A stretch of 64,000 bases of DNA from contig NZ_NEWD01000005.1 in the NCBI RefSeq assembly GCF_002234915.1, positions 1-64,000 on the forward strand. Reading direction: 5' to 3'. Position numbers and translations under genes: made by a program. Of this stretch, positions 45,907 to 52,927 are shown piece by piece. The notes under the pieces were generated by a model. The model had not been told where the DNA came from and made no database searches. It saw only the letters and a program-made list of their open reading frames with translations. Numbering within the stretch: the first letter of the stretch is position 1; each line of letters begins with the position of its first letter. Source of the stretch: Bifidobacterium vansinderenii. Lineage in GTDB: Bacteria > Actinomycetota > Actinomycetes > Actinomycetales > Bifidobacteriaceae.

Positions 45907-46605
45907 ATGGACAAGGCACAGCAGGACGCACTGAAGAAGGCGGCGGGCATCGAGGCCGCCAAGCTCGTTGAGGATGGCATGATCGCGGGTCTGGGCACCG
46001 GTTCCACCGTGCGCTTCCTCGTTGACGAGCTCGGCCGTCGCGTGCAGGAGGAGGGCCTGAAGTTCACCGGCGTGACCACCTCCCGTCGTACGCAGGAGCA
46101 GGCCGAGAGCTACGGCATCAAGATCGTGGACGTGGACGATGTGGACCACATCGACGTGACGATCGACGGCGCCGACGAGGTGGACAAGAACTTCAACGGC
46201 ATCAAGGGTGGCGGCGCCGCCCTGCTGTGGGAGAAGATCGTGGCCATCAACTCCAACAAGATCGTGTGGATCGTGGACGAGTCCAAAGTGGTCGACACCA
46301 TCGGCAAGTTCCCGCTGCCCGTCGAGGTGATCCCGTTCGGCGCCGGCCACGTGGTCAAGAAGTTCGAGGCCAAGGGCTACAAGCCGGTGCTGCGTCTGGA
46401 CGCCGACGGCAAGGAGGTGCGCACCGATGAGAACAACTTCATCGTCGACCTGCACCTCGAGCGCATCGATCACCCGCAGGATCTGGCCGAGGATCTGATC
46501 AACACCGTGGGCGTGGTGGAGCACGGCCTGTTCCTCAACATGGTCGACACCGTGATCGTCGGCGATCCGAACGGCCCGCGCGTGATGACCAACGGCAACA
46601 AGTGA
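45907..46605 (+). CDS. rpiA: Ribose-5-phosphate isomerase A
   Basis: Interconverts ribose 5-phosphate and ribulose 5-phosphate in the pentose phosphate part of the bifid shunt. A 232-residue protein with [44 protein letters not shown] and [11 protein letters not shown], which include the family's catalytic Asp, Glu and Lys. GAAGGAGAAG lies a few bases upstream. Confidence 0.97.
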   Translation: MDKAQQDALKKAAGIEAAKLVEDGMIAGLGTGSTVRFLVDELGRRVQEEGLKFTGVTTSRRTQEQAESYGIKIVDVDDVDHIDVTIDGADEVDKNFNGIKGGGAALLWEKIVAINSNKIVWIVDESKVVDTIGKFPLPVEVIPFGAGHVVKKFEAKGYKPVLRLDADGKEVRTDENNFIVDLHLERIDHPQDLAEDLINTVGVVEHGLFLNMVDTVIVGDPNGPRVMTNGNK

Positions 46606-46715
46606 TCCACTGACCAAGCGATCACACGGCGGTCGGTCGATGACCGGCTGACCGCCAAACCGCGAATCGCATCGAATCCGAATCGCATCGGGCAAGCGGC
46701 ACGATTCGCATACAC

Positions 46716-46752
46716 GAAAGCCCCGGACCACAACCAAGTGATCCGGGGCTTT
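46716..46752. terminator. Bidirectional terminator between rpiA and the bS22-like gene
   Basis: AAAGCCCCGGA (46717-46727) pairs with TCCGGGGCTTT (46742-46752) and is followed by TCCC. It lies between converging genes. Confidence 0.85.
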
Positions 46753-46788
46753 CCCATGCTGTTCAGCTGCTCGCAACGGAGCGCAACA

Positions 46789-46878
46789 CTACTTGCGCTG
46801 GTGACGAGTCTTACGCAGCAGCTTGCGGTGCTTCTTCTTGCTCATCCGCTTGCGGCGCTTCTTGATGACGGAACCCAT
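46789..46878 (-). CDS. Small ribosomal protein bS22-like (AURKAIP1/COX24 domain)
   Basis: A 29-residue, very basic protein beginning [20 protein letters not shown] and continuing LRKTRHQRK. It matches the short actinobacterial ribosome-associated protein bS22 (AURKAIP1/COX24 family) found in mycobacterial 30S subunits. GGAGG lies 6 bases before the ATG at 46878. Its short length hides it from ordinary frame searches, but the sequence is unmistakable. Confidence 0.9.
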   Translation of the reverse strand: MGSVIKKRRKRMSKKKHRKLLRKTRHQRK

Positions 46879-47018
46879 CTGAAGCCTCCATTCTATAGGT
46901 ATCGAAAAGATTGCAACTTGCCCAATAGTACTACGGCTTTCGGACGAACACCACGGAACTCCCACACTTCACCGCAAAACAACGGCAAAACGTTGGAAAA
47001 CCGCGGCGTCAAGCGGCA

Positions 47019-47627
47019 TTACAGCGGGAACTGCTGGTAGAACGACAGCACCGCATCCTTCGGACCGGTCACCTGAAACACCGCCGTATCGTTCTGCCAC
47101 ACGGCCACGGCCTGCTTCTTGTCCGATGCGTCGGTCTTCACCACGTACGTGCCGGTGTTCGCGCCCGACACCTTCACGTTGCCCTGCGCCAAGGTGTCGC
47201 CGGTGAGCGCACCGGCCACCGCATCGTACTGCGTTTTGGCGGCGTTCGCGTCGGACCACTGTCCGACCAGCACGGTCAGATCCTTCGCCGTGTCACCGGT
47301 GGAATACGTGACCTTGTATTCCTCCACCGGATTGGCGGATGCCCAATCCTGAGCGGCTTCGGCACCGGTGCGGGCGTAGTTGGTCACGGAGTCGGGAGCG
47401 GCCTTGAGCAGGTCGGTGGCATCGGTCGGCAGCGCGCTCGCCTTGATCGTGGGCGTAGCGGCCGCGGACTGAGTCTGCGAGGCCTGACTGGAACCATCCT
47501 GATTCTTCATCGCCCATCCCGGCCAGATGAAGGCGCTGGCCAGCGCCAGCAGCACGACCACCGCCGCAATGACAACGACAACAAGACGACGACGGGAGGA
47601 AGTGGAATTGTTATTCGGATTAGGCAT
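47019..47627 (-). CDS. Membrane-anchored extracytoplasmic protein, unknown function
   Basis: A 202-residue protein. A short basic N-terminus (MPNPNNNSTSSRRRLVVVV) precedes one membrane helix at about 14-36. The exported part of about 160 residues is mixed and includes WSDANAAKTQYDAVAGALTG and a C-terminal AVFQVTGPKDAVLSFYQQFPL. No lipobox or catalytic motif is seen. It is divergent from radA with a 22-bp palindrome between them. Confidence 0.75.
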   Translation of the reverse strand: MPNPNNNSTSSRRRLVVVVIAAVVVLLALASAFIWPGWAMKNQDGSSQASQTQSAAATPTIKASALPTDATDLLKAAPDSVTNYARTGAEAAQDWASANPVEEYKVTYSTGDTAKDLTVLVGQWSDANAAKTQYDAVAGALTGDTLAQGNVKVSGANTGTYVVKTDASDKKQAVAVWQNDTAVFQVTGPKDAVLSFYQQFPL

Positions 47628-47682
47628 ACGGCGATTCTCTCACGGCGTTAGGACGCTCACTGCCGCGGGTTCCGCCCTGTTT

Positions 47683-47704
47683 CCCTAGTGTGATCACACT
47701 AGGG
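47683..47704. promoter_or_regulatory. Perfect 22-bp palindrome with GTGTGATCACAC core
   Basis: The palindrome centred on GTGTGATCACAC is flanked by CCCTA/TAGGG. A second, partial copy (GTGTGATCACGC) lies at 47722-47733. Both lie between the membrane-protein gene and radA, where divergent promoters are expected. It looks like an operator for a dimeric regulator (CRP/FNR- or LacI-like half-sites), but the regulator is unknown. Confidence 0.6.
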
Positions 47705-47748
47705 ATGCACGCCACGGCATAGTGTGATCACGCCAAAAGACATGCGTA

Positions 47749-49389
47749 ATGTCAGACAACGCCAATAGCGTGGATGCCATGGCGAAATCCTCAACTCAGT
47801 ACCTGTGCTCGGAATGTGGCTGGAGCGGCGGCAAGTGGTTCGGCCGATGCCCGGAATGCGGCCAGTGGGGCACCGTCGAGGAGTTTCACGAGGCGCGGCC
47901 GAGCTCGCGCACACGTGCGGCGAAGATCACGGTGACGGAAACCGGCACGGCGTCCAGAGGTGGCGCGCGCAGCGGCATGACGAACGATGCCCCGGGCGTT
48001 AGCACTGGCGCCGGCATCGGCACGGTCCGCACGTCGCGCACGTCCGCCGTGCACGTACCGGACAGTCTGATCACGCCGATCACCGATGTGGACGATCACG
48101 ACGTGGATCGCATCGGCACCGGATTCGAGGAGTTCGACCGCGTGCTCGGCGGCGGCATCGTACCCGGATCGGTGGTGCTGGTGGCCGGCGAGCCGGGCAT
48201 CGGCAAATCCACGCTACTGCTGGAGACCGCGGGACGTGTGGCGGCCGGCATCGGCGGGAGCAACTCGGAACGAACCGCCAGCGGAAAAGCCGGCAACACC
48301 GGCACTACAGGAGACTCAGGCACCGTCGATCTCACCGATCTCACCGGCAAGGTCCTCTACGTCTCCGGCGAGGAGTCCACCGCCCAGGTGCGTATGCGCG
48401 CGGGACGCATCGGCGCGGTGAACGAGAATCTGCTGCTGTCGTCCACCACCGATCTGGCCACCGTGCTCGGCCTGCTCGAACAGGTCAGTCCGCGGCTCGC
48501 CATCGTGGATTCGGCGCAGACCATCACCTCGCAGGACGTCGACGGCATCGCCGGCGGTTCCACACAGGTGCGCGAGGTGGCGAGCGCGCTCATCGACGTG
48601 GCGAAGAGCCGTGGTATTCCCGTGCTGCTCGTGGGTCATGTGACCAAGGACGGTTCGATCGCCGGCCCGCGTACTCTCGAGCATCTGGTGGATGTGGTCT
48701 GCCAGTTCGAGGGCGATCCACAGACCGCGCTGCGCATGCTGCGCGCGGTGAAGAACCGCTTCGGCCCGACCGACGAGGTCGGCTGTTTCGACATGAGCGG
48801 CGAGGGCATCGACGAGGTGACCAATCCTGGTGCGCTGTTCCTGTCCGACGCGGGTGATTCGGATGCGCCCGGCGGCACCGAGGGCACGTGCGTCACGTTC
48901 ACCGTGGACGGCCACCGCAGTCTGCCGATCGAGGTGCAGGCGCTGGTCACGAATTCCGTGCTGCCGACGCCGCGACGCGCCACGAACGGCATTGATTCCA
49001 ACCGTCTGGCCATGCTTGTGGCCGTGCTGTACCGGCATGGCAAAGTGCCGCTGCTGACGAACGATCTGTATATTTCCACGATCGCCGGCGGACTGGCGAA
49101 GGAGCCGTCGTGCGATCTGGCGGTGGCGGCCGCGTTGGCGAGTGCCGCGTTCCATGCGCCGATTCCGCGCGACTGGGCGGCGATCGGTGAGATTTCGTTG
49201 ACTGGTCAGGTGCGCCCGGTGCCGCGATTGGAGTATCGATTGCGTGAGGCGGCACGACTCGGGTTTACGCATGTGGTGGTGCCGAAGCGTCGCCGCGGCG
49301 CCAAGCCGATCGCCGTGGACGGCATCACCGTGATCGAGGTCGATTCCCTCCCCCGCGCACTACGAGCTCTTGGCGTCGAACGCAAATAG
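47749..49389 (+). CDS. radA: DNA repair protein RadA (Sms)
   Basis: A RecA-like branch-migration/repair ATPase of 546 residues. The N-terminal C4 zinc finger reads CSECGWSGGKWFGRCPECG. Walker A is GEPGIGKST, Walker B is IVDSAQT, the RadA-specific KNRFG motif lies in AVKNRFGP, and the C-terminal Lon-like domain has DLAVAAALASAAFHAPIP. A Gly/Thr/Asn-rich insertion separates the zinc finger and the ATPase. ATG 47749 is the longest start; 47779 (MAKSSTQY) would be nearer the family norm. Confidence 0.96.
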   Translation: MSDNANSVDAMAKSSTQYLCSECGWSGGKWFGRCPECGQWGTVEEFHEARPSSRTRAAKITVTETGTASRGGARSGMTNDAPGVSTGAGIGTVRTSRTSAVHVPDSLITPITDVDDHDVDRIGTGFEEFDRVLGGGIVPGSVVLVAGEPGIGKSTLLLETAGRVAAGIGGSNSERTASGKAGNTGTTGDSGTVDLTDLTGKVLYVSGEESTAQVRMRAGRIGAVNENLLLSSTTDLATVLGLLEQVSPRLAIVDSAQTITSQDVDGIAGGSTQVREVASALIDVAKSRGIPVLLVGHVTKDGSIAGPRTLEHLVDVVCQFEGDPQTALRMLRAVKNRFGPTDEVGCFDMSGEGIDEVTNPGALFLSDAGDSDAPGGTEGTCVTFTVDGHRSLPIEVQALVTNSVLPTPRRATNGIDSNRLAMLVAVLYRHGKVPLLTNDLYISTIAGGLAKEPSCDLAVAAALASAAFHAPIPRDWAAIGEISLTGQVRPVPRLEYRLREAARLGFTHVVVPKRRRGAKPIAVDGITVIEVDSLPRALRALGVERK

Positions 49390-49460
49390 CGTGCGACCGC
49401 CTCCCCGATCTTCCTCCCTCTTGAGAGGGAGCCGCCAAACGACAGCACCCGCCGCTCCTT

Positions 49461-49510
49461 CTTCCTTCCCCTCGAGGGGAAGGTGGCACGCAAAGCGTGA
49501 CGGATGAGGT
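49461..49510. repeat. Two-hairpin repeat, type c
   Basis: CCTTCCCCTCGAGGGGAAGG (49464-49483) is a perfect hairpin, followed by GGCACGC-AAA-GCGTGAC and GGATGAGG. It is related in layout to the other repeats. A partial CCTCCCTC/GAGGGAG hairpin lies at 49412-49431. It is located after radA. Confidence 0.7.
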
Positions 49511-49553
49511 GCCCGACCGCTAAGATCCGCACCTCCACCGCGCAGACCCCGCC

Positions 49554-50312
49554 CTACTGCACCGTGATCGTCACCGGCGAGGACTTGATCTTCGGATGGT
49601 CCTTCACCGACAGCATCGCCACATACGTGCCGACATCCACCTTCGAGCGTGCGCTCTCCGCCTGGCATTCGCTGCCGGTGCTGTTCGTGTTCCACGCGAT
49701 CGTCTGCGAATCCTTGTCGGAGCCGGTCATGAGCAGCTGCCGCGACTCCACCGGGCACGAATCCGACCGCCATACCGTGTTGTCGCCGGACGTGATCGTG
49801 AGAATGCGCGACGCGTTCGACCCGTCGATTACACAGTCGCGCTTGCTGTCATGCTTGATCACGACCTTGAAGTTGACCTTGCTGCCCTGCGCCACCGTGG
49901 TCGTGTCGGCCGTCAGATCCAGCGACACGTCCGACGCCGTACAGCTGGGGATGCCTGGATTCTTCGACTTGGTCGAACTGGCGGACGCGCTCGACTTCGT
50001 GGATTTCGACGCCGACTTGCTTGACGTACTCGACGACTTGGATGACTTGGTCGACGTGTCAGTCGACGCACTCGCGCTCTGCGACGTCGATGAGTCGGCC
50101 GATGCTCCGCTTACGGCCTGCACGCCACGGACCACGCCGTACACCAGTCCACACAGCGCGGCGATCACGGCCAGCAGTACGATTACCGCCACGATGCGAC
50201 GACGGCGATAGATTTGCTGCTGCTTCTTGCTGATCTTGCGCACCGGTTTCCGAGCCGGTTTTCTGGTGAATTTCTGCGAGGATCCGTTCGACGTGTTCTT
50301 CCGCTGTGCCAT
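49554..50312 (-). CDS. Single-pass membrane protein with Ser-rich stalk and exported domain
   Basis: A 252-residue protein. A basic N-terminus (RKPARKPVRKISKKQQQ) is followed by a membrane helix at about 40-62, then a Ser/Lys/Thr-rich stalk (KSSKSSSTSSKSASKSTKSS) and a folded region from about 118 with a Cys pattern (IPSCTASDVSLDL, RDCVIDGS, SDSCPVESRQLL, GSECQAES). The region is Ig-like in appearance. No enzymatic motif is visible. Residues 225-245 contain a typical beta-sandwich end (DVGTYVAMLSVKD). Confidence 0.75.
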   Translation of the reverse strand: MAQRKNTSNGSSQKFTRKPARKPVRKISKKQQQIYRRRRIVAVIVLLAVIAALCGLVYGVVRGVQAVSGASADSSTSQSASASTDTSTKSSKSSSTSSKSASKSTKSSASASSTKSKNPGIPSCTASDVSLDLTADTTTVAQGSKVNFKVVIKHDSKRDCVIDGSNASRILTITSGDNTVWRSDSCPVESRQLLMTGSDKDSQTIAWNTNSTGSECQAESARSKVDVGTYVAMLSVKDHPKIKSSPVTITVQ

Positions 50313-50438
50313 AGCTATCGAGTGTAATCGGACCCGTTCCGGCCTATTCTTCCAATACGCTCAACCCCTTTGGCTCCCCCTCCTTGTCACCTTCAACAGC
50401 TACCCGCATACAATTCCCGCAAAGGACTCGAAGCTTCC

Positions 50439-50495
50439 GGCTCCCCTCCCCACCGGAGGGGAGCTGTCTACGCAGCAGACTGAGGGGAGGAGCCG
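50439..50495. repeat. Two-hairpin intergenic repeat, copy near mutY
   Basis: GGCTCCCCTCC-CCACC-GGAGGGGAGC then TGTC-TACGCAGCAG-ACTGAGGGGAGGAGCC: the two-hairpin layout with a weak inner second hairpin. Confidence 0.7.
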
Positions 50496-50565
50496 CTTAT
50501 CAAACAGCCAGAATTCCCTCCCCACTCGAACACCCCGGGCTCATAACACTCCCAGCCATATAACC

Positions 50566-51495
50566 TCACCGCGGCAACCGCAACGCCCCACCCGGCAGCA
50601 TCTCGATCAGCCCGTCCTCATCCAACGAGGCGATACACGCGTCCAACTGCACATGATCAGTCCACAGCCGCTCGATCCGCTCACGTGAGACCACGCCACC
50701 GCCCGTAGCCTCACGCAGTGCACCAAGCACGATGCCCCGCACCTGACGATCCGTGCCTTGGAACCGCTGGCGGGGACGGGTCCGCTTCTCCCCCAGCCCC
50801 GGCAGCCCGGCCTTCAGGAACGCGCACTCCTCTGACACCGGGCATGACTCGCACAACGGTTTCTTCGCCGTGCACACCACCGCACCGAGCTCCATCACCG
50901 ACTGATTCCAAGTCACCGACTCCGCGGTATCGAACGGCAGCACGTCGGCCGCAAGATCACGCTCGGCACGGGTCGCCGCACCGCCACGGGATTCCTTGCC
51001 GAGAAACACGCGAGACAGCACGCGACGGATATTCGTATCGATCACCGGCACGCGACGACCGAACGCGAAACTACTCACCGCGCTCGCCGTATAGTCGCCC
51101 ACGCCGGGCAGGTCGAGCAGCTGGTCATAGTCGTCGGGAATCTGATTGCCATACCGTTCCGCCACCACGCGGGCGCACTCCTGCAATCGCAGCGCCCGAC
51201 GCGGATAGCCGAGACGCCCCCACGCGGTGATCACCTCGGCCGTGGATGCCTTGGCGAGCGCAGCGGCGTCCGGCCATGCTTCCATCCATGCGGTCCAGTA
51301 CGGCACCACACGGCTCATCTGCGTCTGCTGGCTCATCACCTCGGAGACGAGCACACCCCATGGCGTGGTGCGACCGAACCGCCACGGCAGATCGCGCGCG
51401 TTCGCTTCCCACCACGCAGCCAGCTTCAGCCGGACCTGATTGCGCTGCCCGACCATCTCATCGTTCTGTAGTTCGCCCATCATTCCCTGCACCAT
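50566..51495 (-). CDS. mutY: A/G-specific adenine glycosylase MutY
   Basis: Removes adenine mispaired with 8-oxoguanine. A 309-residue protein with the HhH-GPD domain: catalytic Glu in VSEVMSQQTQ, catalytic Asp following GVGDYTASAV in RRVPVIDTNI, and the [4Fe-4S] loop CTAKKPLCESCPVSEEC. The short C-terminal region lacks a full NUDIX domain, which is normal for actinobacterial MutY. Confidence 0.94.
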   Translation of the reverse strand: MVQGMMGELQNDEMVGQRNQVRLKLAAWWEANARDLPWRFGRTTPWGVLVSEVMSQQTQMSRVVPYWTAWMEAWPDAAALAKASTAEVITAWGRLGYPRRALRLQECARVVAERYGNQIPDDYDQLLDLPGVGDYTASAVSSFAFGRRVPVIDTNIRRVLSRVFLGKESRGGAATRAERDLAADVLPFDTAESVTWNQSVMELGAVVCTAKKPLCESCPVSEECAFLKAGLPGLGEKRTRPRQRFQGTDRQVRGIVLGALREATGGGVVSRERIERLWTDHVQLDACIASLDEDGLIEMLPGGALRLPR

Positions 51496-51737
51496 CTTTT
51501 CCCTATTTCCGCTCCATCAGTCCCGATATGCGCCTCTTGCACGACCATGCTCGCCGCAGACCGCGAGTTTTGTGGTCTTCAATCAAGCAACCATGCCAAA
51601 ATCCCCACGATTCCGCAAATTTCCCGCCGATTTTCTCTCTGCGACCAATACGAAAACCACAAAACTCGCACCCTTATGCACAAGGAGCCACATATTCGGG
51701 GGGAAAACATCAAGATCCCCTCACCTTGCACACCTAG

Positions 51738-51788
51738 GTTCCCCTCCCCGAAGGGAGCTGTCGGCAAAGCCGACTGAGGGGAGCCGCC
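51738..51788. repeat. Two-hairpin intergenic repeat, copy before trmL
   Basis: TCCCCTCCCC-GAA-GGGAGCTGTCGGC-AAA-GCCGACTGAGGGGA: the outer CCCCTC...GAGGGG and two inner hairpins make a potential three-way junction. It lies between mutY and trmL. Confidence 0.85.
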
Positions 51789-51910
51789 AGAAACAATGCC
51801 ATTCACCCACCAATCCCTCCCCACCCAATAAGCATCCTCACCCCAGCCATTCCCAGCACATCCCCCATCTCAACTGTCGTTCGCCGTTCTTATCCTTGAC
51901 CATTGTGAAT

Positions 51911-52597
51911 ATGGAACAGAACCCCGAGAACGCAGCCCAGGGAACCCCTGCGAATCCCCAGAATCCTGCCGAAAACCCGGAAGCCAAGGTCGAGAAAATG
52001 TTCGAGTACGGCTACCGCAAGTCGAACTACGGTCCCGACGAACTGGTGACCGACGCCCACGGCAATCCGATCAGCGTGGTTGACGCCATGCTGTCGCCGC
52101 ATGCGGCCGCCAAGGCGGAGACCGTGACTCCGCATCTGTGCTACTACTCGCCGCGCATTCCCGGCAACACCGGCTCGGCCATCCGCCTGTGTGCGGTGAC
52201 CGGCACGATCCTCCATTTGGTGGAACCGCTGGGCTTCAACCTGCGCGACACCAAGCTGCGCCGCGCCGGCCTGGACTACCACGACATGGCGCATGTGGTG
52301 CTGCACCCGAACTTCGAGAATCTGGTGGAGTCGATGCCGAACTCGCGCATCATCGCGTTCACCGCACACGCCACCAAGCTGTACACGGACATCGAGTACC
52401 GCCCGACCGACATTCTGCTGTTCGGCCCCGAACCGGGCAACATTCCCGATCCGATGGACATCATGGAAGGACCGCACGTGGCCGAGCAGGTGCGTCTGCC
52501 CATGCGCCCGAGCCTGCGCAGCCTGAATCTGACGAATTGCGCATCGATCGCCATCTATGAGGCCTGGCGACAGCTGAATTTCGCCGGCGGCGAGTGA
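51911..52597 (+). CDS. trmL: tRNA (cytidine(34)-2'-O)-methyltransferase
   Basis: A SPOUT-class enzyme of about 228 residues that methylates the wobble ribose of certain leucine tRNAs. Knot features are PRIPGNTGSAIRLCAVTG, HLVEPLGFNL and the C-terminal LRSLNLTNCASIAIYEAWRQL. The first 70 residues are an acidic extension (AENPEAKVEK). The start at 51911 (MEQNPENAAQG) has no clear ribosome-binding site. The family is usually about 150-160 residues, so the N-terminal extension is extra. Confidence 0.92.
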   Translation: MEQNPENAAQGTPANPQNPAENPEAKVEKMFEYGYRKSNYGPDELVTDAHGNPISVVDAMLSPHAAAKAETVTPHLCYYSPRIPGNTGSAIRLCAVTGTILHLVEPLGFNLRDTKLRRAGLDYHDMAHVVLHPNFENLVESMPNSRIIAFTAHATKLYTDIEYRPTDILLFGPEPGNIPDPMDIMEGPHVAEQVRLPMRPSLRSLNLTNCASIAIYEAWRQLNFAGGE

Positions 52598-52606
52598 TTT
52601 AACCCC

Positions 52607-52654
52607 GATTCTGGCGCACTCTTCGACAACGGAGCCGAAGAGTGCGCCAGAATC
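52607..52654 (+). terminator. Terminator of trmL
   Basis: A 19-bp perfect stem (arms 52607-52625 and 52636-52654, GATTCTGGCGCACTCTTCG) with a 10-base loop, followed by ATCACGCTTTCTT. A shorter CACTCTT/AAGAGTG hairpin at 52714-52741 repeats part of it. Confidence 0.75.
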
Positions 52655-52789
52655 ATCACGCTTTCTTGACAACCACCCTTGGAATTTCAACGATCTGTGT
52701 CAGTCTTCCGGTTCACTCTTCGATGGCGTGATCAAAGAGTGCGCTGAGTTTAGCCATAAATCGGGTTTTGGGACTGGTAGGAGTTCGAG

Positions 52790-52842
52790 CTCTCCCTCTG
52801 TCACGACATGCGCCGTGACATCTCCCTCCCTTGGAGGGAGAA
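52790..52842. repeat. Two-hairpin repeat, type b
   Basis: TCTCCCTCTGTCACG-ACATG-CCGTGAC-ATCTCCCTCC-CTT-GGAGGGAGA: two stems, similar to the copy at 38651-38704. Confidence 0.8.
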
Positions 52843-52860
52843 CTCCCTTCCCATCCTCGT

Positions 52861-52909
52861 GCTCCCTCCAAGGGAGGGAGCTGGCGCGCAAAGCGCGACT
52901 GAGGGAGGG
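52861..52909. repeat. Two-hairpin repeat, type a
   Basis: GCTCCCTCC-AA-GGGAGGGAGCTGGCGCGC-AAA-GCGCG-ACTGAGGGAGG: an additional copy immediately before the 3' end of the next gene, in tandem with the type b element. Confidence 0.8.
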
Positions 52910-52927
52910 TGTCAACAGCGACCGGCG

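Noticed and set aside
52607-52741. Continuation of the 26-bp dyad pattern after trmL
   Set aside because: The two hairpins are about 97 bp apart, not 26 or 52, and the first is a normal terminator.
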